From: a virus | Virus record (IMG/VR): IMGVR_UViG_3300042887_002225 | Span: 1 to 38,036 of that record | Length of the DNA stretch: 38,036 nucleotides | Direction: 5' to 3' (one strand) | In this document: one piece after another, positions 9,586 through 18,620 of the stretch | Numbering within the stretch: the first letter of the stretch is position 1 | How the letters are laid out: every line of letters starts with the position of its first letter | Notes under the pieces: model-generated | Seen by the model: the letters and a program-made list of their open reading frames with translations, nothing else | The model's database searches: none | Told to the model about the DNA's origin: nothing | Made by a program: the position numbers and the translations under genes

Positions 9586-10677
9586 ATGGCATTAGTAACA
9601 GGACTTCCAACACTCTTGACTAAACAAGTTGAGAGTATGAGCGAAACATTATTTGAGGGTTTCTTCGCTGACCCTTTGTTGACTTCTTTAGTGACCGTAC
9701 AACAGGACATCAAAGCAGACAAGCAATTAATCGTATTCCAAAGACATACAGGATTAAGCGGTAAGAATGTTACGGCTTGTCCTACTCCAACGAACTCAAC
9801 TTGGGGTTTTAATACGATAGAGAAAACTTGGCAACCAAAGTATATCGGAGACCGATACGCAGAGTGTTACCAAACATTTATGGCTACATTTACTCAATGG
9901 ATGCTAAATGCAGGTGTAAACAAATCTGACTTTACAAACACAGAATTAGCAGGTTTCATTTTGGAGCAAATGCAAGATATGTTAGCAGAAGTAATGCAGA
10001 GAATGTTTTGGTTTGGTGACAAAGGAATTGTTGCTGGAACAAACAACAATTTAACTTCGGGGCAACTTGCATTCTTTAATTCTATTGACGGAATTTGGGC
10101 TCAATTATTTGATATCGTTACAGCTGATTCTGCTCGTTATTCAACAACAGGATTAAACACTTACAACATTGAAACTACTTACGCTGACCAAAAGTTTGAT
10201 GCTACCGCAACTACTAATCAAGTAGCAGGTAACGCTTTAGATAGCTTATGGTATGATGCAGATATGCGTTTGCGTGGAATGTCAAAATCAGATTTGGCTT
10301 ACTATGTAACACAATCTGTTTATGACCAATTAGAGAAAGAAAGAAAAGCAGTAGGTGGTATTGACTTACCTTACAACAGACAAGAAGCAGGTATCAGCGG
10401 ATTGACTTGGAATGGTATTCAGATTTTACCTATTCAGTTATGGGATAGAATGATTGCTTCTTACTTTGGTAATGATGCAACACCAACTTACTCTTACTTA
10501 CCGCATCGTGCATTACTTTCTACAAAATCTAACTTATTGTTAGGAGTTGAAACAACAGGAAGTTTATCAGAACTTGATGCTTGGTATTCTCGTGATGATG
10601 AGAAGATGTATGCTAAATTTGGTGCAATGGTTGATGCGAAAGTCGCATTAGATAATATGGTACAAGTTGCTTATTAA
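9586..10677 (+). CDS. Major capsid protein
   Basis: 363 residues, no Cys cluster or membrane segment, placed directly after the protease/scaffold gene. The sequence (e.g. QDIKADKQLIVFQRHTG and FWFGDKGIVAGT) and the end (DEKMYAKFGAMVDAKVALDNMVQVAY) resemble major capsid proteins of Bacteroidetes siphophages, expected to have the HK97 fold. The start has AAAAAAAAGGAAAATAAA upstream, a weak GGA plus the A-rich element favoured in this phylum. Codon use is less AT-biased than in neighbours (e.g. GACCCTTTG), consistent with high expression. It is not unequivocal without a structure search, but the position and size are decisive. Confidence 0.85.
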   Translation: MALVTGLPTLLTKQVESMSETLFEGFFADPLLTSLVTVQQDIKADKQLIVFQRHTGLSGKNVTACPTPTNSTWGFNTIEKTWQPKYIGDRYAECYQTFMATFTQWMLNAGVNKSDFTNTELAGFILEQMQDMLAEVMQRMFWFGDKGIVAGTNNNLTSGQLAFFNSIDGIWAQLFDIVTADSARYSTTGLNTYNIETTYADQKFDATATTNQVAGNALDSLWYDADMRLRGMSKSDLAYYVTQSVYDQLEKERKAVGGIDLPYNRQEAGISGLTWNGIQILPIQLWDRMIASYFGNDATPTYSYLPHRALLSTKSNLLLGVETTGSLSELDAWYSRDDEKMYAKFGAMVDAKVALDNMVQVAY

Positions 10678-10681
10678 TTTA

Positions 10682-10688
10682 TAGGAGG
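10682..10688 (+). promoter_or_regulatory. Strong Shine-Dalgarno site before 10696
   Basis: TAGGAGG lies 7 bases before the ATG at 10696. Most genes here have only A-rich leaders, so a full Shine-Dalgarno site supports the long start of the next gene and suggests high translation. Confidence 0.6.
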
Positions 10689-10695
10689 ATAAAAA

Positions 10696-11454
10696 ATGAA
10701 AACAAATAAATTACAGGTAATGTATATGCTTATAACATCGTTGTTATTTGCAATAGTATTCGGCTCACTCGTTGGAGGAGAAGACACTTCAGTAAGTTAC
10801 GCAGTTGCAACACTTTCTTTTGTTGGTGGTTTAGTAATGTCTTATGGATATTCTGAAAGCGACAGAAAGAAAATGGCTATGACTTGTGGTGCTATCGCAG
10901 GTGGTGTAACATTAAATTGCGAAGACCCTCTTGTAGCAGGTGTTGTAGCGACTTTCTATCTTGCTAATAAAAATGATATTGCTTCTGTTACTTACGATGC
11001 AACAAATCCAATGTTGGTTACAGATATCACAATGAAAGCAAGTAAATTCTTTTACAAGTTTGAAGGTCAGTTACAATCTACAGAGCCTTTGTTTGCAATG
11101 GTAAAAGGAAAGTATGTAAACCAATATGAGCATACATTAGGTTTCTTAATCTTCAATATTTCTCCTGCGGTTAAAAAGGAGATTGTAAATATGAAAGATG
11201 GTAACTTTGTTGCAATCGTTGAGAACAATTATGTTTCTACAACAGGCGACACAAAGTATGAAATTTATGGTGTTGGTGCTGGTCTAAAAGCTGAAACAAT
11301 GGAGCGTAATCCAAACGATACTGAAAATCTTGGAGCGTTTAAAATTTCATTAAAGACACAAGAGTATGCTCGTGAGAGTAAACCTCCTGTATCTCTATTC
11401 GATACCGATTTGGCAACTACTGAGACATTGATTTGTACTCTTTGGGATTGTTAA
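10696..11454 (+). CDS. Structural protein (candidate major tail protein) with N-terminal membrane hairpin
   Basis: 252 residues. Residues 8-27 (VMYMLITSLLFAIVFGSLVG) and about 33-51 are two membrane segments separated by an acidic turn (GEDTS). From Met60 (ATG at 10873) the protein changes character into a soluble beta-rich domain starting MAMTCGAIAGGVTLNC, which closely resembles abundant structural proteins of Bacteroidetes phages that follow the capsid gene. A strong Shine-Dalgarno precedes 10696, and an A-rich AAAGAAA precedes 10873. Either the two parts are a fusion or the gene has two starts and yields a 252-residue and a 193-residue form. The operon ends at the terminator at 11477. Confidence 0.7.
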   Translation: MKTNKLQVMYMLITSLLFAIVFGSLVGGEDTSVSYAVATLSFVGGLVMSYGYSESDRKKMAMTCGAIAGGVTLNCEDPLVAGVVATFYLANKNDIASVTYDATNPMLVTDITMKASKFFYKFEGQLQSTEPLFAMVKGKYVNQYEHTLGFLIFNISPAVKKEIVNMKDGNFVAIVENNYVSTTGDTKYEIYGVGAGLKAETMERNPNDTENLGAFKISLKTQEYARESKPPVSLFDTDLATTETLICTLWDC

Positions 11455-11476
11455 TTCATTCGTTTATTGTTAGATT

Positions 11477-11511
11477 AAAAAAGGGTAGGGTATAATGCCC
11501 TACCTTTTTTT
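11477..11511 (+). terminator. Rho-independent terminator after capsid operon
   Basis: Perfect stem GGTAGGG (11484-11490) / CCCTACC (11498-11504), extended by a G.U and A-T pairs, loop TATAATG, followed by seven T. The A-run on the 5' side makes it likely to work on both strands. Confidence 0.9.
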
Positions 11512-11513
11512 AT

Positions 11514-11525
11514 TACATTTGTAAT
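11514..11525 (+). promoter_or_regulatory. Bacteroidetes-type promoter, leaderless start for portal operon
   Basis: TACATTTG at 11514-11521 fits TAnnTTTG, followed by TAAT and the ATG at 11526. The spacing is identical to the promoter at 8427, and it lies immediately downstream of the terminator, as expected for a new transcription unit. Confidence 0.65.
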
Positions 11526-11993
11526 ATGGCTAATGTAAAAAAAGTAAAAGAGTTTCTTGCTTCAATTTCTGTTGAGAAATATATGACAGATGAAGAAATA
11601 CAAAATGAATTTGATAATTACTACACAACAATTTACAAGACAATTAACTTTTGTAAAGGTTGTTCAAACGATATAAATATGGCTTTAATGAGATTGCAAA
11701 AAGAAGTAGGCAAACAAGAAGATGATGCTGAATTAAATAGTAATGTTGTACCAACTAAATATAAATTTAAAAAAGATGTAAGGTTGTATAGCAATTCTTT
11801 GAAGATGATGGTTACAAAACATAATCTTACTGATATTATTGCAGAAAAACTTATTGCAGAGAATGGAAAGCATAGCGATTTGTTTGACATAGTAGAAATA
11901 CCTGCTCCTGCTATAACAATCCAAGCATTTACAGAAGCACCTGCAAAGAAAAAAGGTCGTAAAAAAAAAATTGAAACAATAACTGCATTGTAA
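11526..11993 (+). CDS. Unknown protein preceding the portal
   Basis: 155 residues, largely helical. It has two Cys (CKGC, about residues 43-46), an Ala/Pro-rich linker near the end (IPAPAITIQAFTEAPAKKKGRKKK) and a strongly basic lysine patch at the C-terminus, encoded partly by ten consecutive A at 11961-11970. The basic patch could contact DNA or acidic portal surfaces. It is first in the portal operon behind a leaderless promoter and 1 base before the portal start. I do not recognise the family; a head-assembly or DNA-packaging accessory role is a guess from position. Confidence 0.65.
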   Translation: MANVKKVKEFLASISVEKYMTDEEIQNEFDNYYTTIYKTINFCKGCSNDINMALMRLQKEVGKQEDDAELNSNVVPTKYKFKKDVRLYSNSLKMMVTKHNLTDIIAEKLIAENGKHSDLFDIVEIPAPAITIQAFTEAPAKKKGRKKKIETITAL

Positions 11994-11994
11994 G

Positions 11995-13314
11995 ATGAAC
12001 AATAATAGTAAAATAGCGGTTCCATCATTTGCAACTAAACGAGTTTACAATCGTGATGATAAAAGTTTGGGTGTACAAATGTATGATATAGACAACCTAT
12101 ATCCGCAACGAGTTCGTAATGCAATTAATTCAAGTGGAACAGGTACATCTTGCACAAATCTTTATGCAAAGCATTTAAGAGGAAGAGGATATAAAGATGA
12201 AAATCTTGAAAAGTTAGTTGTAAATGAAAAAGGACAAACACTTGGCGACTTACATAAGCTGATTTGCTACGACAGGTCAATGTATTTAGGATTTGCTTTT
12301 CATATTACATACAATGCTTTACTACAACCGATGTCCATAAAGTATATTCCTTTTGAGTTTATACGATTATCACTTCCCGATGACTTGGGTAATGTAACAA
12401 GCGTTAAAATTCATAGTGATTGGGGAAGAGAAAGCGGTAAGGCATTTGATAAAAAACTTTTGATAGAGGTTGATTTGTACTCAAACGACATTGATACTAT
12501 TTATTCTCAAATAGATAAAGCAGGTGGTTTTGAAAATTGGAAAGGACAGGTGTATTATTACTCTGAAAAGGGGGATTTAATTTATCCACCTGCTGTATGC
12601 GACCCTGTATTTGAAGATGTACTTACTGATGCTGGTATTAAGATGTGGAAGTTTAGAGGTATTAGTACGGACTTTATGGCTAACTACTTTTGGATTTTTA
12701 ATGGAGAATTTGCAGATGATATTGAGAAGAATGAATATGTAGAAGCGGTAAATTCATTTCAAGGAGTTGACAATTCACATAAAGTTGTAGTTGTAGAATG
12801 TCCAACACCAAACAGCAAACCCGAGTTAATTAAAATTGAAAAGCAAGACAACGATAAAGTTTATGAACTTACTGAAACAACCGTAGTAGAAAATATCATT
12901 CGTAATTACGGGCAACCAAAGGCTTTACATTCAATCTCTGTAAGTGGAAGTTTAGGTTTAACAAGGGAAATTGAAGAAGGTAAAATTGTTTACGATGAAA
13001 GAACGGCTGATGAGAGGGAAAAACTTGGTGTTGTATTTAAGCAAGTATTAGAAAATTGGTTTGAAGGTAATCCATCACAAACAGATGATTATACCATTGT
13101 GCCGATTACAGGTTTAACAGAAGAGAAAAAAACAAAATCTATTTCAGAAACAATTGAAGTCGGTAAATTAACCGCACTACAAACGACAATCACAGACCAA
13201 GCATTAACACCTCAACAGAAAATAAATTTCCTTGTTATTGTATATGGTATAGATTATCAATTAGCGAGTGCGATGGTAAATGGAACTACAATACCTAATC
13301 AAGTTTTAGAATAA
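11995..13314 (+). CDS. Portal protein
   Basis: 439 residues. The beginning (YDIDNLYPQRVRNAINSSGTG followed by LRGRGY) is characteristic of Bacteroidetes phage portal proteins, which match this size. It has a mixed alpha/beta core, a long acidic segment (GEFADDIEKNEYVEAV) and a final helical region with a Gln/Thr-rich stretch (QTTITDQALTPQQKI). Family knowledge: it is a ring at one capsid vertex through which DNA is packaged. Here it lies downstream of the protease and capsid genes, not between terminase and protease. The next gene overlaps the last base. Confidence 0.8.
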   Translation: MNNNSKIAVPSFATKRVYNRDDKSLGVQMYDIDNLYPQRVRNAINSSGTGTSCTNLYAKHLRGRGYKDENLEKLVVNEKGQTLGDLHKLICYDRSMYLGFAFHITYNALLQPMSIKYIPFEFIRLSLPDDLGNVTSVKIHSDWGRESGKAFDKKLLIEVDLYSNDIDTIYSQIDKAGGFENWKGQVYYYSEKGDLIYPPAVCDPVFEDVLTDAGIKMWKFRGISTDFMANYFWIFNGEFADDIEKNEYVEAVNSFQGVDNSHKVVVVECPTPNSKPELIKIEKQDNDKVYELTETTVVENIIRNYGQPKALHSISVSGSLGLTREIEEGKIVYDERTADEREKLGVVFKQVLENWFEGNPSQTDDYTIVPITGLTEEKKTKSISETIEVGKLTALQTTITDQALTPQQKINFLVIVYGIDYQLASAMVNGTTIPNQVLE

Positions 13315-13856
13315 TGGCTGAACAAATAACACTACTTATAAATAGAAACGATATGGCTCCTTATTGCCAAGTCGCAATTCATAGCAGAGAAGAAGAGATG
13401 TTACAACCTCACATACTCGCTTCTCAATTGGTAGACATAAAGCATACATTAGGTAACGCTTTATATACCGATTTAGTTACAAATAGATTAGAAGATAAGT
13501 ATAAAACATTATTAGAAGGTGGTTCATATACAAATCAGAACGGATATGTAGTAACATTTCAAGGATTAAAAGCTTCTTTGAGTTGTTATACTTATGCTCG
13601 TTATATGTTTAGCAAAAATGCGGTGGATACACCTTTTGGTATGGTTGCAAAGACAAATGAATACTCTGAAAAAGCTGATGCTTCAATAATACAAACTATT
13701 GCAAGTGCTAAAAGAAGCGAAGCAACAGCATACTTAAACGAGTGTATTGAATTTATTAAGAACAATCTTGATATTTACACTTTATTCCAAACAGATTGCC
13801 ACTTAAAACCAGCAGGTAGATTAATTCATAAATTAAATTCAGCAAGTAGAATATAA
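13314..13856 (+). CDS. Head-tail connector-like protein
   Basis: 180 residues, helical throughout. It starts MAEQITLLINRNDMAPYCQVA and contains HILASQLVDIKHTLG, a pattern I associate with the Bacteroidetes DUF6712-type connector proteins. The central GGSYTNQNG turn and the helical end (AYLNECIEFIKNN) fit a helical bundle adaptor. Its position right after the portal (1-base overlap) supports a connector that seals the portal after packaging. Confidence is moderate because the family was recognised by pattern only. Confidence 0.6.
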   Translation: MAEQITLLINRNDMAPYCQVAIHSREEEMLQPHILASQLVDIKHTLGNALYTDLVTNRLEDKYKTLLEGGSYTNQNGYVVTFQGLKASLSCYTYARYMFSKNAVDTPFGMVAKTNEYSEKADASIIQTIASAKRSEATAYLNECIEFIKNNLDIYTLFQTDCHLKPAGRLIHKLNSASRI

Positions 13857-13860
13857 AACA

Positions 13861-15453
13861 ATGGCTATACAAGATATAATTTTACGCAGTAGTACACACT
13901 CCCCACTAACAACAAAAGGAAGTGAATTAACTTATGGAGAACTTGATGGTAACTTCATTGAGATTTACGATGCTATTACATCGTTAAATGATGTAAGCGG
14001 TATTGCTCCATTTAATATAGGAACAACTTATACAGGAACAGAATATGTTTCTTATAATGGTAATGTTTATGTTCATATTTCAGCAACTCCGACAACAGGT
14101 GTACTACCCGATACAGACCCGAGTGTTTGGCAATTAACTTCAACAGGTGCTTTAGCACATCAGCAAAATAAAGATTCATATTTAGCGTTTGGTAGTTCAT
14201 CACAAGTAAGTGCAACTGACCTCGCTGATATTATAAACAATCAAGTTATCAATATCACTTATGAAAATTTCATAACTGCAAAAAACAATTCGACACTAAA
14301 ACCAAATAGATTGTATTGCATAACAAACGCAAATAGTTTTATTGATACGAGTCTATATGTTAATTCACAATTTAAATTATATGTTAGGTCATTAAATAGC
14401 AATCAATATAGTTCGAAAGGATTTGTTTCAATGTTAGTTCCTAATTATGATGGTTATGATAATTATGATTATACTAATGCCTATACTGATGGTAACTATG
14501 TTGGTTATGGTTTGTATGTTTATTTATGCTACAATGATATTACGAATGGAGACATACCTCCAAACGAAACTTTGCATTGGTCAATTATTTCTTCTACATC
14601 TTATCCCGAATTTTATACAACTAAATTTTTTGATATTGATTTTAATATTCAAAGTGGGTTAATTAATATCGGTAAGGTTTATGATAATTTCAACAATACT
14701 TTTGGTTCAAATGATTTTTTAAATGCTAGTATTGTTACACCTGTAATAATTGGAAATAATGATATTGATACAACGAGTACTTGGTACAATATATATGGAC
14801 ACGCAAATAATGTATCACAAAATAAGTTAATCAATAGTTCTGTTATTGGTTCAAAAGGTGGAACATCTCCAAATGCTATTAATCAAAATTTTTTCAATAA
14901 AGGTGGAATATATTGTAATGAATTTATCAATGGTGATATTTATGGAAATAATTTTACGAATGCTTTTCTAAATTTAGAAGGTGGAAATTTTGAAGGAACT
15001 TTAGCAAATTTGAAAATATCATTTGCAGTTAGTAATACATTAAATGTAAACTTTGATACAATAGCAAATGGCGGTTATTTAAACGAGCAAGGTGGAAACA
15101 TTTATGCAACAATTGATATTACAGGTTGTTTGGGTGAAGTAGATTTGGATTCTTACTTAACTCATTCAGATATTTTTGGTGAGTTTAGATTGGATTGTAA
15201 TGCTGAAAGTATTTCAAGAATAAGAAAAGATTATTGGTTTTGTCCTATTGTTATAAAACCAAATACTTTGCACGGCTCAATTACTATTCAGATTGTTACA
15301 TTAGGTGGAGCATCGGCTGATAATTTTGTATCAACAGATTATAGTGGTAACATTGATTTGTTTTATGATAATGGAGATTATGCTATTATTGAAAGAATAT
15401 TTGTCAATGGAATTTATTGTTGGAATGTAACTAAAATTGTTAAGATAGTATAA
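13861..15453 (+). CDS. Tail fibre / virion surface protein
   Basis: 530 residues, beta-rich, with extreme Asn/Tyr/Ser/Gly content. The first 50 residues (LRSSTHSPLTTKGSELTYGELDGNFIEIYDAI) form a small N-terminal module seen at the start of many phage fibre proteins ('T.kg..ls..elD.Nf..l'), followed by a carbohydrate-binding-like segment (YNGNVYVHISAT, then PDTDPSVWQL). Residues about 300-450 have repeating NxFxNxx and GxIYxNxF patterns that suggest a right-handed beta-helix. It probably binds a host glycan. Codon use is more AT-rich than in the portal, which hints at separate acquisition. It ends with a 1-base overlap of the next gene. Confidence 0.65.
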   Translation: MAIQDIILRSSTHSPLTTKGSELTYGELDGNFIEIYDAITSLNDVSGIAPFNIGTTYTGTEYVSYNGNVYVHISATPTTGVLPDTDPSVWQLTSTGALAHQQNKDSYLAFGSSSQVSATDLADIINNQVINITYENFITAKNNSTLKPNRLYCITNANSFIDTSLYVNSQFKLYVRSLNSNQYSSKGFVSMLVPNYDGYDNYDYTNAYTDGNYVGYGLYVYLCYNDITNGDIPPNETLHWSIISSTSYPEFYTTKFFDIDFNIQSGLINIGKVYDNFNNTFGSNDFLNASIVTPVIIGNNDIDTTSTWYNIYGHANNVSQNKLINSSVIGSKGGTSPNAINQNFFNKGGIYCNEFINGDIYGNNFTNAFLNLEGGNFEGTLANLKISFAVSNTLNVNFDTIANGGYLNEQGGNIYATIDITGCLGEVDLDSYLTHSDIFGEFRLDCNAESISRIRKDYWFCPIVIKPNTLHGSITIQIVTLGGASADNFVSTDYSGNIDLFYDNGDYAIIERIFVNGIYCWNVTKIVKIV

Positions 15454-15854
15454 TGGATTTTGAGACTGAATTTGAAAGATTAATTAAATTAGGTTATTCT
15501 GCAAATAGTAGTTTGATACTTGCAAAGAAAAAAACATTTGCAGAAAAGACATTTGGTAGTTATCCAAAATCAATAAGCAATAATGCAAAGCGTGGAATTG
15601 AGTTAAATAAAAAAGTAAATAATAAATGTGCTACACAAGTTGGTAAAGTAAGAGCACAACAACTTGCAAACGGAGAAGCATTAAGTTTATCTACAATAAA
15701 ACGAATGTACAGTTATTTAAGTAGAGCCGAAACATACTACGACCCGAATGATACAAAAGCGTGCGGTACTATTTCTTATTTATTGTGGGGTGGATTATCT
15801 GCTAAAAGCTGGTCACATAACTTATTAAAACAAGAAGGAGAAATAAAAGAATGA
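15453..15854 (+). CDS. DUF5824-like phage protein
   Basis: 133 residues, basic and helical. It shows the pattern PKSISNNAKRGIELNKK, GKVRAQQLANGEALSLSTIKRM and a C-terminal SYLLWGG, matching the DUF5824 domain found in phage head or portal-associated proteins. No enzymatic residues are evident. Its position between two fibre-module genes is unusual for a head protein. Start and stop overlap both neighbours by 1-4 bases, so expression is coupled. The function is unknown. Confidence 0.65.
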   Translation: MDFETEFERLIKLGYSANSSLILAKKKTFAEKTFGSYPKSISNNAKRGIELNKKVNNKCATQVGKVRAQQLANGEALSLSTIKRMYSYLSRAETYYDPNDTKACGTISYLLWGGLSAKSWSHNLLKQEGEIKE

Positions 15855-16228
15855 TAAGAGGAGCGACATACGAAATAGAAATCACTATCAAAGATGATAA
15901 TGGTACTGCTGTTGATTTGACTGATGCAACAGGTTTACTCGTTGCTTTGTATGGTAAGGGAAACAGAATAATAGGTAAATGGAGTTTAAACGATAAGAGT
16001 GCTGAAGGTTTTGGAGATGTAGTTATCAGTAATGCAGTTGGTGGTATTGTTTCTGTTGCTTTATCTGTAAATGAGAGTTTAACCGCATTAGAAAAGATGG
16101 CAAATGTAGAAGTGGTTGTTTCATTTGAAAATCCTTTATTTGAAGGTAACTTACAAGTATGTATTGATACAGATATAGAACTTGAAGAAGTTAAGCGAAG
16201 CATATTTGAAGGAGTAACACCGATATGA
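15851..16228 (+). CDS. Fibre-associated beta-sandwich protein (BppU N-terminal-like)
   Basis: 125 residues, predicted beta-sandwich: RGATYEIEITIKDDNGTAVDLTDATG, then GGIVSVALSVNES and VVVSFENP. This arrangement resembles the small N-terminal domain of upper baseplate/fibre-anchoring proteins. No membrane or coiled region. It is between two candidate fibre genes and overlaps both neighbours by 4 bases. It could anchor a fibre on the baseplate; this is inferred from fold pattern and position. Confidence 0.55.
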   Translation: MIRGATYEIEITIKDDNGTAVDLTDATGLLVALYGKGNRIIGKWSLNDKSAEGFGDVVISNAVGGIVSVALSVNESLTALEKMANVEVVVSFENPLFEGNLQVCIDTDIELEEVKRSIFEGVTPI

Positions 16229-16431
16229 AATATACTGCTACTGCTGTTATCAAATTTAGTATTGTTGCAACTGCAAGTATTAAAGATAAAATAAATGCAA
16301 CTGCAATCATAAAAACATTATCCCCTGTATCAACTCCTTGTCCGCAGTATAATTTGATTGATGGTGGACAACCACAAACGATATACATTGACATAAACGG
16401 ATTTAATTTAATAAACGGAGGACAACCATAA
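16225..16431 (+). CDS. Small repetitive beta-strand protein
   Basis: 68 residues. The first half alternates Ala/Thr/Ile/Lys with an 'ATAxIK' recurrence (TATAVIKFS, TASIKDK, ATAIIKT), so it would make amphipathic beta strands. The second half contains a duplicated motif LIDGGQPQ and LINGGQP. The next gene begins with the related PAIIKIKIRTG, and part of the DNA recurs there too (CTGCAATCATAAAAA at about 16299 and 16442). It may be a fibre-tip or adaptor peptide that arose by local duplication. Stop and next start overlap (TAATG). Unknown family. Confidence 0.55.
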   Translation: MKYTATAVIKFSIVATASIKDKINATAIIKTLSPVSTPCPQYNLIDGGQPQTIYIDINGFNLINGGQP

Positions 16432-18281
16432 TGAGCCAACCTGCAATCATAAAAATAAAAATCAGAACAGGAACATCAGCAGAATGGTTAGATGCAAATC
16501 CTGTTTTATTGGAAGGTGAATTTGGATTTATTAGTGATGATTTACAAGTTATCATTGGTGATGGAACAAATAGTTATTTAACATTAATAGATTCATTTCA
16601 TAGAGATAATCAATTAGCAACAATTCAATATGTCGAAACTGCAATCGGTGGTTTTTATACTGCATTAGGTAATGAAACAACGGCAAGAACAAATGCAGAT
16701 AATGATTTGCAAGATTTAATAGATGCAATAGAATTAGATATTACAAACATAGAAGGTAGTGTAAGTACATTGCAAAGTGATGTAAGTACTATTCAAGGTT
16801 TATTATCATTATTAGATTTAACTTTAACTGCAAAAGGTCAGATATTAGTATTAGATGGTGTAGAAGGAAAATATATTCCATTGCAAGTTGGCACAAATGG
16901 ACAAGTACTAACAGCTGATGATACAAATTCATTAGGGGTAAGTTGGACAGATATCCCAGCACAATCAATAGCACTTGATGATTTAACAGATGTAAATGCA
17001 CCGCTTCCAACAACAGGTGATGTATTGGCTTTTGATGGTGTAGAATGGACAAATTCTGCTCCTTCAACACCAACACCACTCGGATATTATGGAATGTGGC
17101 AAGATGGATTTACACAAACTGCTCCTTCAAGTAATGTAGGAGTTGCAATGATTTTTAGAACAACTGATTTATCAAATGGTGTTTCTGTTGTTACTGATGG
17201 CACTAACTTAACTCGTATCACTTTTGCTCATACAGGAATTTATAATCTTCAATTTAGTTCGCAGTTTCAGAATATAGGTAATGCACTTCACGATGTAACT
17301 ATTTGGTTGAGGTTAAACGGAAGTGATGTTACAGGTTCAGCAGGTTTTGTTTCTGTACCACAAAGGAAATCTGTATCTGATTATGGACATATAATTGTAA
17401 GTTGGAATTATTTGCTTGATGTAATTGGTGGTCAGTATTATGAAATAGTTTGGAGTACAACAAATCATACAGAGGTATCTATGCAGTATTACCCTGCTGG
17501 AAGTCCACCACCTTCAACCGCATCAACCATTGTAACAATCACTCAACAAAGTGGTATAATGGCAGGTACGGGAATGACTGCTTTAAATGGATTGAGTGGA
17601 GCAGTACAAACATTTGCAAGTAATAGTAGTGGAACTGATTTTAATATTGCATCAACAGGAACTACGCATACATTTAATCTTCCAACCGCATCTGCAACAA
17701 ATAGAGGTGCTTTATCATCTTCTGATTTTACTACATTCAATAATAAACTAACAGGATTTGCACAATTTAGAAAAGCAGGAAGGTGGTATAACAATGGATT
17801 ATTCCCACCTGCAAACGCTAACTTTACAAATCAATTAGCGATTAGGTATGTTCCACTTTTTATTGATGCTGATATTACAATTAGTAGAATAGGAATTAAT
17901 GTAAATACTATTGCACCTGCATCTTCTACTTGTAGAGTTGGGTTGTATTCAAACGATGCTACTACTTGTCAACCATTAAATAGATTAATTGATTTTGGTA
18001 CAATGGCAATTGATAGTACGGGTAGCAAAAGCATAACGGGATTATCATTATCATTAACAAAAGGACTGTATTGGTTTGCATATGTCGCAAGTGCAAATAG
18101 TGGTACTATTACAGGAATAGGAACAGGTGCGATATTTGATGTTAAAGGACAAGCAAACATAGGTCCTGTTGGATTTGCAGGTTTTAACCAAACTTTTACT
18201 TACGCTCCATTACCAGCATCAGCAGGTACTTTAACAGAAGTAAATAGCGGTGGAACAATTTGTATCTTTTATTATTATTAA
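16431..18281 (+). CDS. Tail fibre with Mtd-N-like head domain
   Basis: 616 residues. Residues about 6-47 (IKIRTGTSAEWLDANPVLLEGEFGF, then IGDGTNSY) match the short N-terminal domain found in Mtd and hyaluronidase-type fibre proteins ('R.gT.aeW...npvL..GE.g.e...'). Residues about 60-130 are a heptad-like coiled coil. A middle domain with DGVEGKYIPL / DDLTDVNAPLP elements follows, then a C-terminal beta-sandwich ending FYYY. Trimeric fibre architecture and host binding are inferred. It is the last large gene of the structural block. Confidence 0.75.
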   Translation: MSQPAIIKIKIRTGTSAEWLDANPVLLEGEFGFISDDLQVIIGDGTNSYLTLIDSFHRDNQLATIQYVETAIGGFYTALGNETTARTNADNDLQDLIDAIELDITNIEGSVSTLQSDVSTIQGLLSLLDLTLTAKGQILVLDGVEGKYIPLQVGTNGQVLTADDTNSLGVSWTDIPAQSIALDDLTDVNAPLPTTGDVLAFDGVEWTNSAPSTPTPLGYYGMWQDGFTQTAPSSNVGVAMIFRTTDLSNGVSVVTDGTNLTRITFAHTGIYNLQFSSQFQNIGNALHDVTIWLRLNGSDVTGSAGFVSVPQRKSVSDYGHIIVSWNYLLDVIGGQYYEIVWSTTNHTEVSMQYYPAGSPPPSTASTIVTITQQSGIMAGTGMTALNGLSGAVQTFASNSSGTDFNIASTGTTHTFNLPTASATNRGALSSSDFTTFNNKLTGFAQFRKAGRWYNNGLFPPANANFTNQLAIRYVPLFIDADITISRIGINVNTIAPASSTCRVGLYSNDATTCQPLNRLIDFGTMAIDSTGSKSITGLSLSLTKGLYWFAYVASANSGTITGIGTGAIFDVKGQANIGPVGFAGFNQTFTYAPLPASAGTLTEVNSGGTICIFYYY

Positions 18282-18283
18282 AT

Positions 18284-18583
18284 ATGGCAAAAGAAATAAC
18301 TTACGAATGGATTTCCGATGGTGTTAATCAAGAAATATCATCTACATTATTACCCGATATCGGTCTTGTTACAAGTGGAATTGTAGACCTTGTAAATGGA
18401 AAAGCAGTAGTTGAATGTTACTACGCAGGTCAACCGATTATTGTAACTCGTAACCAAGATAACACAACTGCGATAGGCAACTTATACATATACACCACAA
18501 ATACAATACAGCAAGTTAGTTTTGAGATTAGAAGCACAAACATAAACGATAATGGTAGTGTGTTTTGGCAGGTAGTTTTTTAG
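18284..18583 (+). CDS. Small beta-rich protein after tail fibre
   Basis: 99 residues from the ATG at 18284, two bases after the fibre stop; the longer frame from 18260 would start inside the fibre gene and adds only hydrophobic residues. It is beta-rich and acidic with one Cys (VECYYAGQP). No motif is recognised. It could be a fibre accessory or assembly factor by position, but this is a guess. It ends the structural unit; a promoter follows at 18621. Confidence 0.6.
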   Translation: MAKEITYEWISDGVNQEISSTLLPDIGLVTSGIVDLVNGKAVVECYYAGQPIIVTRNQDNTTAIGNLYIYTTNTIQQVSFEIRSTNINDNGSVFWQVVF

Positions 18584-18620
18584 TTGCATAATACTGAAAA
18601 TAAAATCAAAAACCTAAATG

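Noticed and set aside
11961-11970. A10 tract as a frameshift site into the portal gene
   Set aside because: The portal reading frame upstream of its ATG has a stop at 11980, so slippage could not join the two proteins.
14447-14662. 71-aa Met/Ile-rich ORF within the tail fibre
   Set aside because: It is a different-frame shadow of the Asn/Tyr-rich fibre gene and has no credible start context.
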